From NCBI GenBank assembly GCA_961205875.1, contig OY540809.1, forward strand, positions 10,304,267 through 10,368,266: a DNA stretch of 64,000 bases. Direction: 5' to 3'. Source of the stretch: Sialis fuliginosa (Eukaryota; Arthropoda; Insecta; Megaloptera; Sialidae). Below the pieces are notes generated by a model. That model saw nothing but the letters and a program-made list of their open reading frames with translations, was not told the DNA's origin and made no database searches. The translations under genes were made by a program, and so were the position numbers. Shown here piece after piece: positions 23,249 through 35,793 of this stretch (its first letter is position 1; each line of letters starts with the position of its first letter).

Positions 23249-23583
23249 AAAGGAATTATTGCCAACTTAAGAATAGTAAAAATGACCCTTCCCGAATAAA
23301 TAAAGGAATTAGAATATCAATTACAACAAATTCCTTTATTTATTCTTGTTTTCGTATTTTTTAATATTTTAACAACACATACAATCAAATAAGTACAAAT
23401 TCGACATTGCAAAGTCATAATGTCAATTTGGTCTACAAGTCTTGAGGCTTCCGCGGTGGTCTTGATATGGATCTTGGCTTCTGGGTGTAAGCCGCGTCGG
23501 TTTGGTCGTGTTATCGGCCAGATTTGGTCTATTCAGGAAGTGTCATTTTTACTATTCTTAAGTTGGCAGTAATGCCTTTTGAA
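23249..23583. repeat. Inverted repeat unit around a stem-loop
   Basis: GCCAACTTAAGAATAGTAAA (about 23263-23282) is repeated in inverted orientation at about 23556-23575, within longer imperfect arms. Inside sits a stem-loop at 23294-23345. A segment at about 23470-23525 resembles the complement of 52265-52330, so at least part is dispersed. Confidence 0.55.
23294..23345. repeat. Perfect stem-loop, loop GAATATCAATTACAAC
   Basis: 17-bp perfect arms (23294-23310 and 23329-23345) flank an 18-nt spacer whose core is GAATATCAATTACAAC. The same core is the spacer of a second stem-loop at 23580-23677. Confidence 0.85.
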
Positions 23584-23677
23584 TTGACCTCACTTGGTGG
23601 TTGTATTCAAATGTATAATAGAATATCAATTACAACTATTATACATTTGAATACAGCCCCCAAGTTACGTCAATTCC
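23580..23677. repeat. Second stem-loop with the identical 16-nt loop
   Basis: An 18-bp perfect inner stem (23603-23620 and 23637-23654) extends to about 41 bp with mismatches. The spacer 23621-23636 is GAATATCAATTACAAC, identical to that of the stem-loop 300 bp upstream, while the stems are unrelated. Confidence 0.85.
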
Positions 23678-23800
23678 CACGCGGCCGCTGATTGGTCATG
23701 GAACTGATGAGACTACTTTGTCTTTATATACCTTGCACTCATTGTCAGTGTAACAACGCTAAAGTCATTATTATATATTTCATTAATGTACAATAAACCC
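23670..23800 (+). promoter_or_regulatory. Promoter-like segment with TATA, initiator and AATAAA
   Basis: A GCGGCCGC-containing patch is followed by TATATA (23725-23730), TCAGT (23745-23749) and AATAAA (23792-23797). The compact order resembles the U3-R-U5 of an LTR, but no TG...CA ends or target duplication were found. Weak support. Confidence 0.3.
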
Positions 23801-26800
23801 TACAAATTTCATTTGATTGTTTATTTTATTATTCTAGAAAAAAAATTTCTAAAAAAGTATCATTTTCCGAAGTAATGATTAGGTGTAATCCCATAAGTGT
23901 TGTCAAATGAGTAGCTCGTGATCCACGTGTGGTTTACGTAACCTTGTAACATATTCTTCACGATGACTTTTAAATTTGAAATATATTATATTATAATTTT
24001 TCCATAAATATTAATTTTGTTATCGAAAACATTCCGAGGTATTTCCAATGTGACTGACAGTTGTGTTATGTTATCTACATATTAATTCTCAAAGTTTAGT
24101 TTTTACATACATAGATCAAATCCATAGATAGTATAAAACAATTCGCTAGCCTGTAGAAAACTTTTAGTCAAATTATTTGTAATACAGAGAAATAAAAATT
24201 ATTTTAACCTCAGTTTCCTTCAAAAAGTTCAATATTTATCTATAAAATCATTTTTTGTTAAAATAATAATAGACAAGGTTGTAGACAATTAAATTATCTG
24301 TTTAAAATGCGATAGACGAGGTTGATCGGATATTCCGTTCATTAGATACAAAGTGTTGACAAAATCCTTGCAGGCCAAAATTCTTTTGGCTGGGGACTTT
24401 TCAGGAAAAATACATCTCAACGTGTTCTAGCGACTGACAAAATTTGGCACCTCATACATTTTTCCAAATTTTACACCAATAAAAATTTAAGTTGAGTGGA
24501 CTATTAGTCATTAGTCATGGCATCCAATTTTATTAGTTATAAAATATGATATAAATCAACCGAAAAATAAAAATTCATAAATATTTACGTGCCAAATTTT
24601 TAAAGCTCACAACTTTCTGTGTTTAATGATTTTTTTTAATTTATACAAAAAAAAAACATTTAATTGACGATTTGGTAGAAGCCCTCTTATAGTGGTACAG
24701 GCCTTAGTCCCCCTGTCTCATTTTGTATCGATTACCTATATAAAATATATATAAAATGGAGAAACGTCGTAAAGAAATTCCTATTTTTAATGAAAATGTT
24801 TGTTTTCTTTTTATAATTTTTGTATTATAATATAATTATATTTTAATTATAATATTTTAATTTAATGGTGTAGCCAACTTATGGCTTGCAGTGTGGAAAG
24901 ATATATATATATTTAAATAATACCACGTTTCATTGTTATTAAATTTCAAACATATGTATATAATTAAGTAGGTATAAAATGTAATTTACACCGCCACTAT
25001 AAAATATAATTATTTCACTTTACTTGACTGTGTAGGTGTTTGTTTTAATTAACTTAATGGATCAATTAAATGATTTAACTTTGTGTGTATATACAAAATT
25101 CTCAGTTCTGGTAGCTTTGTAAGATAAGATCACTTTTAACGGAAAAAATTGAGCTATTGGCAATTAAAAAATTACTCAATAAAACAAGTAGTGGAGAAAA
25201 TAATAATAATAAGTGAAAACAATTATATTTTAGCTAATTTTATGAAAACAATAGGAAAAATGAGTTAGTTTATTTTATTTCTAAGCAACTGACTGATCAA
25301 CTAAATTTCTAGACAAGGAAAGAAATGGGACTCATACAGCGGTGTATCATTCGGGTCTTTGGAATTAAAAAAAAACTAATTGATAATAAATAGCCTTTAA
25401 AAGTATTTCATTCATAATTCATTAAAAAGTCTTGTGGTGGCCGCAGCACTTGATTTTTAATAAATTACAAATGAATAATATAAGTGCATTTTGTTATTAT
25501 ATAACTGCCATTTCTGACATATTTGTAATAGTCACCTGATACCAATTGATACTGACAATGTATTATTATAGATTATTATAAAAAGTTCGTACTAATAGAT
25601 AGATAAGTATAAATGGGCAGTTATGGAACTTGATAAAGTTAAAATATAGTTCATGCATACATGCACACATTATGAGATAACAAATAATAGGAATACGCCT
25701 ATTGCATTTATTATTAATTTATACTACATGCATGAAAAGGTGAACTTAAAGTCTTAAAGGAAGAAAAAATATTGTTTAAAACAGAGAATTTATTGTTTTC
25801 ATCCGATTTCGATTTAACAACACGAATTGCTTTGCTACAAGGCAATTTTTTAAATGAACATATTTTTCTTGTGTCCTTTAATAATTTTAATATATTCTTG
25901 CCCGTTATTACAAAGAATTCCTCACAAGCAAAATATATTTATTCTGTATAGAAACTAAATTCCTTAAATCCATCATAGACAGTATTGGAAATAAATCGTA
26001 AGAAAACTGCAATTTGTTTTACTTGCGACCAAATTCTTTATAATTAAAATGGCTGAACATAAAATCTCTGTATTAATTTAAATTTTCATTATACTGATTT
26101 AAAGAAAAACTAACCCGAATGTATGAAAAACTTAATTATCAGCTCCGATATATTCTCATAAAAATTTTGACAATCTGGGATTCTCAATCTCAGTGGCGCA
26201 CCAATGGCCCCTCCCCATCAGTTTGAATTACTTAGTTTAACAATTATTGTAGATAAAAAAATCAAAATTATTAATTATATATATGTACATAATTACAAAA
26301 AAAATTAAAAGCTCCCCCCATTTTGGGTGCGTCGCTGCCTGGTCTATATATTCATCAAAATAAGAAAAAAATACATAATTAAAAAAAAAATTTGATTCTT
26401 GCGGCCACTACGTAAGATTTTTTTTCAACCTAACATAAAAATGAAATATATTTTTATCACAATCCAGACAAAAATGTGGTCGGAAATTGTAACACATGTT
26501 TAACCAACCACATGTGGGATTCAGGGACTTATATACATACATGTATAAATGTATATATATTTACATTGTGTTTTTGTTGCAATGATAAATATTTTTATCT
26601 ATACTAACTGTAAAAAGTACATAGTTCAAATACCTATGTACAAAATAATATATTATGCTCACAATGAAGTTAACTATATAGTTCGATGGAGGTGATAATA
26701 TTTTTTACAGATTAATAAAATAGCTAATTCGCGCATGCGTGTGAAAAAAATTTAGGTTATGTACGTCACCCCCGTCATATTTCTAAAGAACTTATTGATC

Positions 26801-26919
26801 TTTAATCAAATGATATGCTATTTTTTTAAATATAGTTTCCGACAGTATTTCTATCAAGGTATATCTACACAAATAACCTACTTAGATACATATTACTGAT
26901 ATTATATTAATATATACAG
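23801..26919. other. Rtnl1 intron sequence, no bounded feature
   Basis: AT-rich. A weak inverted pair at about 26190-26340 (CAGTGGCGCACC and GGTGCGTCGCTGCC) may be a degraded hAT MITE, but flanks do not match. Nothing else recognised. Confidence 0.4.
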
Positions 26920-27150
26920 GATGATTTATAACGAATGTAAAAAAATACCCCATAAGGTCTTGTGCTCAAAAATTATTGATCGATACAGTCAATAACACTA
27001 ATCACAATGGACTCTTCAGATATTAAATAAAACTACTCTTTGTGGGGGGGAATGGGTCAGTAGCTCCTTCACGAAAAATTTCCAGACACATGTTCATAAA
27101 AAGTTGTTTGCTTAAAATAACATTCTCGATCTTCCTGTATAACGGTTACA
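26920..27150 (-). repeat. Dispersed repeat, inverted relative to 30500-30985
   Basis: The complement of this segment matches 30510-30680, including 'ggaaatttttcgtga' and 'atttaatatct' blocks, and both copies have a 'acagg(g)tgatt' terminal motif. Probably one transposon family. Confidence 0.55.
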
Positions 27151-27571
27151 AAGTGAAATAAGGAATTAGTCATTTAATACTAAAATATTTCAAAAAGTAT
27201 CTAAAGACTACCTGATTGATACTCTGCCAAACAAATTAATGAAATTATGTAAATTACCATATTTTTTTTAACTTTTTGTACCCCATTTTTAGGGCTAAAT
27301 TTTTATTATTATATTCAATTCTTACAATAAATGGCTCACAATTATACAAAAAATTATATATCCCATGGCTTCAGTACAATAGTATCTTTTTAAATGAAAT
27401 ATTATCAGTTAACAAAAATTATTCGTAAAAATACAACAGTGGTTTTAATGTGAAACCATAAAAACACACCATCTGTCTCTATTATAATGTTTTTTTAACC
27501 AATCAAAAACCACCTTCCTCCAAATTCAACAAATCAAGCAACACTGTAGATAATAGAAAAAGAAAACTTAC

Positions 27572-27605
27572 ACTGTTCGCGTCGTATAAGGTCGAAGATA
27601 CTCAT
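27572..27605 (-). CDS. Rtnl1: Rtnl1 alternative first coding exon (11-residue N-terminus)
   Basis: The minus strand reads ATG then SIFDLIRREQ and T, followed by GTAAGT, a consensus donor. The 34-nt coding part ends in phase 1 and with the exon at 1189 gives MSIFDLIRREQ-L-EALVYWRD. The ATG context is ACAAAATG, and an in-frame TAA lies about 14 codons upstream, so this is the first usable start. Upstream 27620-27965 is a clear GC-rich island. The very short N-terminus resembles the shortest reticulon isoforms, in which almost the whole protein is the membrane domain. This exon requires a 26-kb intron to reach the shared exon. Confidence 0.75.
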
Positions 27606-27619
27606 TTTGTCGATCCAAG

Positions 27620-27965
27620 CGTTTTGCTTCTTGTTTCGTAATAATTAATAACGATCGGAAATGTGGTTACCACAACAAGGGGAGTATGTACCCCACACAC
27701 ACACAAAAACACTGTGGTTATTGCGCGCGGTATTTCGCGTGGTTCACATCCGACGTTTCGTCCACACTAACAAACACACACGGCCACAGTCCTACAGGAA
27801 CTGCTCCCGGGTCTAACACACCATAGCGCGCGCACTGGCAGACGGCCCAAACAGAAAAACTCCGATCGGGAAATGAACGGGATGCCGATGGCGGTCCTCA
27901 AACAGGGACAGAACGTCGCGCTGTAACGGAACCCACGTTGCACTGTCTCTGTTGCGGTTTATACA
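27620..27965 (-). promoter_or_regulatory. Promoter/5' UTR island of the 27.6-kb Rtnl1 first exon
   Basis: GC-rich stretch (GCGCGCGC-like text near 27825, CCGATCGG near 27865). On the minus strand TATAAA (27958-27963) is followed by GACAGTGCAACG, an initiator-like sequence, though only about 20 nt away. The exact start site is uncertain. Confidence 0.5.
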
Positions 27966-29203
27966 GAGATAGACCCGTTTTAATGCGAGCACCCTATCTG
28001 CTATATTTAAATGTAGCTATTTCTTTTAATACAGTGACCGGCACAGGTGACAATATATCGAATAATTCGTTGGGTCTCTAGGTTTTGTTGCAACGGTCAA
28101 TTTTTGTCTATTTTTATATGTATTATCTATTTTTAGAACGACCTTGATACAGCCTTTTTATACTCATTAATATTATTATATCTAAGTATCTATAATATAT
28201 GAATGTGTTTATATAATTGATCAAATAGTTAAAACGTGTAGAATTCTGATGGTTTTAAATAGGACAGGTGTGTGGCAGACAACAACTGAATCTTTATATA
28301 TGCAGAAGCTTATTATACAAGGTAATTCTAAATAAATGTCTAGACTTACTTACATTATGTTCTAAAAAATTTATAAATCTGTATATATAGCGTTTTATAA
28401 AAGTACCTAAAGGAATACATATTAAGAAACCTTTAGCAAGGTTTATATGATACATCTACAGAAATAATTTTATTTTTTTTATTTGATTAGGAATCGGAGT
28501 CAAAATGAAATATCATATTTCATTTTGGCTCCTACTCTTAATTTCTATTATATTTTTGGTGTCTTATTTCAAATATCACACTAAAAATATAAAAGAAAAA
28601 AACTCCAACTAAAATCAATAAGTAACATTATAAATACCTACTGCACATACGTCTACAGGATGAAGAATTTATTATTAATTTAAAAAAATTCGTTGTCGAG
28701 TTTGGTCATAGACACCAACAGAATAATTAGTAGGGGCCATACAATAATTACGTAAGAATGATATTTGAATTTTTTGATCCCCCTCCTTGTAAGGATTCGT
28801 AAGTTAGTTGACCCCCATCACGTTTTATTTTGTAAGGTTTTTTATCGTTATTTTTTTAATAACACAGTCGTACATTAGTCAAAAACATTTAATTGGCTTA
28901 ATATATGAAACAAAAATTTCAACGACCGAAACTGGTATCAATTAACGTATTTAAAACACGTTTAATAAGTAACACTTTGACCCCCCCCTCCCACAAGTAA
29001 TGATTTGTACGGTTTTATAGCCTATGATATTTTTGATTGTTTCATAACTTTACAATTTTTTATACTGGAAAACAGATAAACTGGTTTCTTAGCCATTTTT
29101 TGCCATTTGATAATTTTTAAAACTAGTTTTTTGTTAATTAAAAAAATACTTAAATTCTATTGTAAAGCATTCAAATGTATCATATGTTTCATTTTGTTAA
29201 TAA
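27966..29203. other. Intron sequence, C-run segments of a possible degraded repeat
   Basis: AT-rich. A 'ggggccatacaataattacgt' segment near 28734 and C-runs near 28780 and 28980 recall the element at 59826-60232, but ends were not defined. Confidence 0.4.
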
Positions 29204-29708
29204 CACAGGTCCACAAAAAAAAAAAAAACTTTTTGTTTGCGGGAACTGAACCACCGTACTATAGTAATCAAACATGGTGGAACCGAATCCGGAGTCCAAA
29301 TAACCCCATCACGTCAGGTTTTTTTCCTAACCTCAAAAAATAAAAAAGTCATAAAATTCGATAATAACCTCAAAAATCCCTTAACTATATAACTCCATCA
29401 ATAGGGTTATGGGGTTTTTGAGATTATTATTGAATTTTATGACTTTTTTATTTATATAACCTCAAAAACCCCATAACCCTATTGATGGAGTTATAGGGTT
29501 AAGGGATTTTTGAGGTTATGAGGTTTAGGATTATAGGGTTTTAAGGATTTAAGGTTATGGGGCTGTGGTGTTGATGGGATAGATGATAATAGGGTTTTGT
29601 TGAGGAGTTATTTGGATTCCGGATTCGGTTTCAGCATGCTCGATTACATATAGTACGGTGGGTCCGATCCCCGCAAACAAAAGTTGTTTTTTTTTTTGTG
29701 GAGCTGTG
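29204..29708. mobile_element. Nested palindromic (foldback-like) element, about 505 bp
   Basis: Outer inverted arms of about 100 bp begin CACAGGTCCACAAAA and include A/T tracts and TTTGCGGG. Inner arms (about 29368-29423 and 29461-29516) form a second long hairpin rich in AACCCTA-like text. Almost the whole element can fold on itself. No target duplication was resolved. Confidence 0.65.
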
Positions 29709-30499
29709 ATAATTGGTAAAAACTTATTTTGATATGTACGACCAAACTTGACTACGTTTAAAACCAATGATGAAAAATTATTATTTATGAGTTTATCGTA
29801 ATAAGAGGAGAGAAAATATTTGCATGTATAGTACTAAATGAAATAACATTATTCCCTATGTACCGTAGTTAAATTCTACACAGCCTGTATATGTCACAAA
29901 CACGTAGATACGTGTGTCTAGATTCCCTGTCTGGACAATATAAAACAACGAGCTAGTATTGATTATAAATCGGAAATGTGGCGCAGACTTAATTTAAACG
30001 CTAGCCAAGCGAACATTTATTATTAAAGTCCTACAACTACTCAATTGCGAGTCTACAAGCTGCAGGTCAGTGATAAGGGATACAAAAAAACAACACATTT
30101 TATATACGACAACTAAAGCAATCAATTTCAAATTTAATCAAGTAAATAAAGCATTTTTTACTCGGAAAATGAAAGAGACAATAATTAGATTCAGTATCTC
30201 TCGTATTAAATTAAAAATAAATATAAATTGAATATAACATTACTAAAAAAAGTTTAAATCGGAAATTTTGAAAATAATCCCATAAAAAATAAGGTTGGGC
30301 CGTTACATAACTTAATGTAAATGTTTCTAAACTATTTTTGTAGATTTCGATATAAAAAAATTATTAAGGAACTCAAAATGATCAGGAGGTTGATTTTTGC
30401 AGAAAAAATTGTTAACATTAAAATGTACATTTCAATAATTTTCAAAACTATTTTATACACGAGTCAAAAAACTCAAAATACAGGTTGATTAAGCACTCT

Positions 30500-30985
30500 C
30501 GTACCAAACTTGAACAGTAAATTAAGAAAAATCTTTTAAGCAAAAAACATTATATGAGAATGTGTCCGGAAATTTTTCGTGAGGTGGCTACAGTCCTCCA
30601 AAGATTTTACTCAAAATTAGTTTTTATTTAATATCTTGAGAACCCACTGTGCTACAGTTATGAAATTTGCTACAGGGTTTAGTATTAATAAGTGTTATCT
30701 ATTTCCAGCATCAACCAATAGTAATTTAGACCAGGGTTATATAAAGTCAGTGGGTCCGTCGATTTTTATCCAGTATTTTTTTGTTCATTATTTTATTCCT
30801 GAGTTAGGCACTTGGATAAGATACCATGACACAAAATACACAAAAAATATACTTTGAACATATGTCATAAGAAAAACTGTTTATGAGAAATGTCGATGCA
30901 AAAGAAAGCATGCTCATTTTCATATAATGTTTTTTACTAAAAATATTTTTTCCAATTTATTGTTCAATTTTTAACAACAGTGCTG
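30500..30985 (+). repeat. Dispersed repeat, partner of 26920-27150
   Basis: Shares 'ggaaatttttcgtga' and downstream text with the complement of 26920-27150 and ends in 'tgaatcaccctgtata', a frequent transposon terminus. The short open frame within has no domain. Confidence 0.5.
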
Positions 30986-31915
30986 AATCACCCTGTATAA
31001 TTATATTCCCCTAGTTACAAAAAACCAGAATAACTAGACATTACTTAGACCAACCAGATGAATTAAAACTAAATGTAAATAAAAAATTTAATCCCTCGTC
31101 ATCTTCTCACTTTACTAGTTACATTCTTTAGACTTTAGATGACTGGGATATAAAATAATATGAAACGAAAGAAACATATGGAACTGAATATTAACGAATA
31201 AAAACGTTTATTTAAATCAAGAGAAAATATTGCTTTGAAGAGAAACAATAATATATATGGATTAAGATTATTCTAATATTAAGAAAATATTGTTTTTGAT
31301 ACATATAAAAAACAAGGATTTTCTTGGTCCAATGCAATTTTTTTCTACGGTTGAATATAAATCATTATAAATAACATCTGATTTTGGAATGCAACTACAT
31401 AGCATAAATTAAGTTTGCTATTATGATTTTAATCAAATTCAATTAATAATAACAAGACAGATCTAAAAATATCATGTAAAGCGTAAAAACCTTTCTATAG
31501 AATATCAAATTATCTTACGTAAAAAATTGGTTAAAAGTTAAAACGCAATAAAATCAAATCAAAATTTCCGATTTGAAACATAAATAACCAAAAAAAATAA
31601 TACATAAATTACAAAATAAATAATCAATACATAAACATAATTACTTGTGTTATAGTAAAATTAAACAACGACAAACGTGCGAGGTTCGGTTGTGTCCACG
31701 ATGTTCACTAAACGTCACAATGTACACCACGTAACAATAGTACTATATCTAGTTCATATCAAACGCACACATACACTCTCTTTGTTCTACTGTTACTGCG
31801 CAATTAACCCTCAGAACAGACTTGCGCATAAGCCAAACAAAAACTACCCCCTCGTGTCAGACGTAATAAACACAAACACCAGCGTATCTCAAACATTTTC
31901 TTATCCATACTAATA

Positions 31916-32100
31916 CAGCGTGTCTGCCTGTTTGTTATCTTTTCACGGCTAAACCGCTGAACCGATCTTAATGAAATTTAGCAGGGAGATAGCTTGCATC
32001 CCGAGGAAGGACATAGGCTACTTTGTATCCCGAAAATGTATTAGATAAAAAAATGTATGACTTTTGTATGCGCGATAGGTTATACTTTTTTGACGTAGGC
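31916..32100 (-). repeat. Retroposon-tail-like dispersed repeat, inverted copy
   Basis: Contains 'cacggctaaaccgctgaa' followed by 'ccgatctt', 'ggagatagcttgcatcccg' and 'ggacataggctactttgta', the complement of the family at 17155 and 48241. Typical insect repeat text. Confidence 0.7.
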
Positions 32101-32227
32101 ATCTAGCGTGTAAATGCGAAACTAAAAACATGTTTTATCGACTATAATAGTATATTAAATCTGTATTAACAGCTAGTACTATAGTACTATATATTATAAG
32201 TTATTGAGATTTATTTTATTTTATTAG

Positions 32228-32398
32228 GTTAGGTAGGTACCCCAGATGTATTTTCCCCTTCTCGCGCCGAGTTACAAGGCTATATTTGTTGTGATTGGAC
32301 ACATCATTCTCCTTCTCCACATTTAGGCACCTCAGATGACGTATTTCCCTCATTCGCGCCGAGTTACTAAGGCTACCTTGTACTTTACATACCTTGGA
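32228..32398 (+). repeat. Dispersed repeat with internal duplication, copy 2
   Basis: Matches 16904-17090. The pair and the adjacent retroposon-tail repeats co-occur at both sites (17155 and 31916), which suggests a composite element. Confidence 0.65.
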
Positions 32399-34070
32399 TA
32401 GTGATTATATCAAAATGTATGTAATGTTTATTATAAAGTACCACTGCTTCTCAAAGATTTGTTGTAAATTATCTGTTAAATTATATTTGATATTTTGTAT
32501 AGATAAAATTACAGTTGCATGAAATAATAATCTACAATTCTGGTCATGTATAACAAAATGAAAGAAATAGCATTAGTGCTTCGTAATGAAACACTTGTTT
32601 TCAATTAAAAGGTAGGTCAGTGGCGCGTTATTCTATGGACAAAAAGGAGGAAAAAGATGCCTGTTTTTCATAAAATTTTATCGAAAATTGTTCTTAATAT
32701 ATTTCCCCTGATATCTGAATTCAACTCTGTACATTGGGTTCCAAACTGAAATATACTATAAAGTTATAACGTGCCAGAAAGGTAGGTATAATTAATAATA
32801 CCTAATTATATTATATGTATGTTATCATATATACATACAGGATATAGAATTTAACTACAAAACGTAAATAAATCAATGTTAATTCAGATATATGCAAATA
32901 CAGTACAACCGTACTTATGGTATAAAATATACCTCTTTAAACATATATTCTTCTCCCCTTTCTCCGTCACTAGACGCTAGTTTATAATTATATTTAACTT
33001 TGAATTCTGTTTGTAACTGTCACATACGTTTAAATCTTTCTACATATATTAAAATGTGGAATAAAATTTTATTTGGAGGTAGATATAAATATAAACAAAA
33101 TATACTTTTAAAAAGTGGTCAGGTCCCAAGTGTATACGTTTAGGAAGGTTTTACTGCATATGTTCTCCTATTAATGTTACGACAAACTGGTAAATTAAAT
33201 ATATTTTTCTTGTAAATTTTTTAATTTACAATTGTAAATATTCAGGCCCTCGAAAAACTATAAATTATTTTATTTTTGCAAAAATATGTAACAATTCCAC
33301 AAACTTATTTTTCTAAATAAGTTCTGTGTGGATTGATACATTAGTGCATAACAGTATTCATTTAAGAAAATACCCTGAAGTAGACAAGTTAGGTATCATT
33401 CGATAGGTCTTGGCTTGAAGTTGTGCCTTTCCAAAGTTTCAGGTCTCCCCCTCTTCCGGTTCAGAAGTTACTAATTTTGTTGTCTTTTATTAATTTATAT
33501 ACTCACTCTTTCAGTCATATAGTACAAATAACTGCTGCTGCTTGCTAGTTATGATTTAACACGAACAGTTTATTTTTAGCAAAATGTATCTGCCAATCAA
33601 ATAAAATTTAACTGTACTAATTAGTTTATTCTGATCTAAATACATAGAAAGATAAATACAGATATTTGTTCAGTCTAGTTATTAATATACTATTCAGAAG
33701 TCAAAGCGATTAATTCAATTTTTCCTAGTTTTGATGTACCTAAACGAAAATAAAATTATTCCTTATGTTAGGTACCTAACATAACAAAATAAATATTAAA
33801 ACCTGGGTTCTCGAGTGATAAACGCACTAAACGACAGACAAACAGGCGTTGCGTTTTATATTATACATAGATAAATAAAACAGGTTTTAAATTAAAAAAT
33901 ATTGCAAAATAATACTAATTTTTTTTTGGCGTACTTAACCCGAAATCGTTGCCTAAATTGTTCCATCACATTAAGTTCCTTTACAAGATATTCCAGCCTA
34001 CAGGTTCAAAAATTGATTGTTTTGGCTATATTTATTATTACCAAATAGAAATTTTTTTCTAAAGTTTTTG
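32399..34070. other. Intron sequence, one MITE end only
   Basis: AT-rich. Near 32616, CAGTGGCGCGTTATTCTATG resembles the terminus of the hAT MITE at 2126-2302; no partner end was found. Confidence 0.45.
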
Positions 34071-34413
34071 TCCTCGACTTACGCGATTTGAAAAAATAGT
34101 TTTTTTTTTATTTCACAACATTGTGTCAACCGAGATTGTCAAACACCTAACCCATTCCTCATTCTCCGCTTGTCTATATGCGCAAAGTTTAATTGACACA
34201 ACAGGGAATTTATATCTATATTTTTTTAGAGTTTTTAGTACTAAGTTGGTGCATTTTGTTTACAATTTTAAACATTTTTCTCTGCTGTGTTCACTTGTTT
34301 TACAAAACTGATTGTTATATTTTTTGTTACAGTAGTACTTTCGACTTACACGATTTTTCGACTTACATGAAAACCTTTGGAACGAATTAATCGCGTAAGT
34401 CGAGGACCTACTG
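34071..34413. mobile_element. pogo/Tigger-like MITE, copy 1
   Basis: TCCTCGACTTACGCGATTTG at the left and GCGTAAGTCGAGGACCTACTG followed by TA at the right are inverted ends. The left CAGTAGG is missing. Interior shares 'accgagattgtcaaacacct' and 'acaacagggaattt' with the copy at 37246. TA-flanked CAGT...ACTG ends are a pogo/Tigger hallmark. Confidence 0.6.
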
Positions 34414-35528
34414 TACTATCTTTCCCCTTGAAAATAAACGTTTACTATTGATTTTACGATTTTTTTCATCGAGATACATTAGTTTGAATATGTGTATAGC
34501 CCACTGTGTCTAGCCCGCACTCTCATTTCTAAAAAAAAAAACACAACTTCAGGCTAGTACAGTGAAACATTTGTTTTCGTGAACGAAAACTTTAGAAAAA
34601 AATATCTGTTTTGTATTGAATTCATAAATAAGACTAAAACCGTCATTTTTACACTTTTAAGTTATAGTATAACTAAAAAAATTGACGTGATGGAGTAATT
34701 TGTGCAACAGATACTATTCCAGCACGCAAGAAACCTTCAGAATTGTTTATTCAATACTTTGGTATAAAAACGATGTCGACCTGTCTCAAATTATTTAATA
34801 ACGGATGTAATACTTAACCTAAAGTACCTAAAAACCTGGTTTTCGCTTCTTCACTAATTGCACCATTCCCAATTAAATTGTAATCTAAGTACAGTATAAA
34901 ATGCATACTACATTTATTAAAATATTATTTGATTGACACTTACAGTTTAAAATATCCTACTTAAGTAAATATTATTACTGACAATTGTTTCAAAACCGCT
35001 ACCCTCAAATTACACACGCACCGTTTGTCCTTGTCTCGATCAATACGTAAACCCATAAACCCATATATGTCTATCGTAGACGTTGGCTTCCAAGAGAAAG
35101 AGAGAGTTATATATTTTTTTGATAAAAATGAAGATAAACTATGTTTATCGAACGACCTCTATGCCCGACTTTCAACGACATTCAAGAGAGTAAGATAGAC
35201 TTTGTTGACTTAGGGTAAATATATTTATATTAGATATTTTATATAAGGTAATATACATTTTCTTATTTTCTTATTATAATCGAGTTATTGATTTATTAGT
35301 TTATATTAAATTTAGCTATGTATTTATTAATACAATTGAAAACCAATGCAATACATTTTTTTAATTAAAATAATATAATATATACCTACTTGAAAATTAA
35401 TAAAAATATATTAAAAATATTCCGCCACGTTTTGCAATACTTATTGGTATCTATCTTTATCGTAAAATTTCTAGAAAATACGATATAATAACTTAAGTTC
35501 ATAACTGATTAAAGATGAGTGTTTTAAG

Positions 35529-35785
35529 CAGGGCCGGAGGAAGGCGGGTACGATGCGTTATTTTCACGACTAAATTTTAATAAAATGTATGAGAATAGCA
35601 TTATCAGGATTAAGTAAAAAGTGATGTGAGGAGACAAAAAAAAACAAAAGAGAACGCAAAAGGAAATTTAAGGGGCGGTAAAATCGTAATGACAGCCAAA
35701 AAAATAACAGGGGCGCAAAAGTGTGGAAAAAAAGGTGGCAGTATAAATTTTCCACACACCATCTGAATCCCTAGCGCCGGTCCTG
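35529..35785. mobile_element. hAT-type MITE, 257 bp
   Basis: Ends CAGGGCCGG / CCGGTCCTG are imperfect inverted repeats. The 8-bp flanks GTTTTAAG (35521-35528 and 35786-35793) are identical. The overlapping open frames on the minus strand are incidental. Confidence 0.8.
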
Positions 35786-35793
35786 GTTTTAAG

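Noticed and set aside
26190-26340. Possible hAT MITE with CAGTGGCGCACC end
   Set aside because: The opposite end matches poorly and the flanking 8-mers do not agree.
29240-29290. tRNA-like wording (GGTCCGATCC, GGGAACTGAACC) near 29.25 and 29.66 kb
   Set aside because: No cloverleaf can be built; the two segments are the arms of an inverted repeat.
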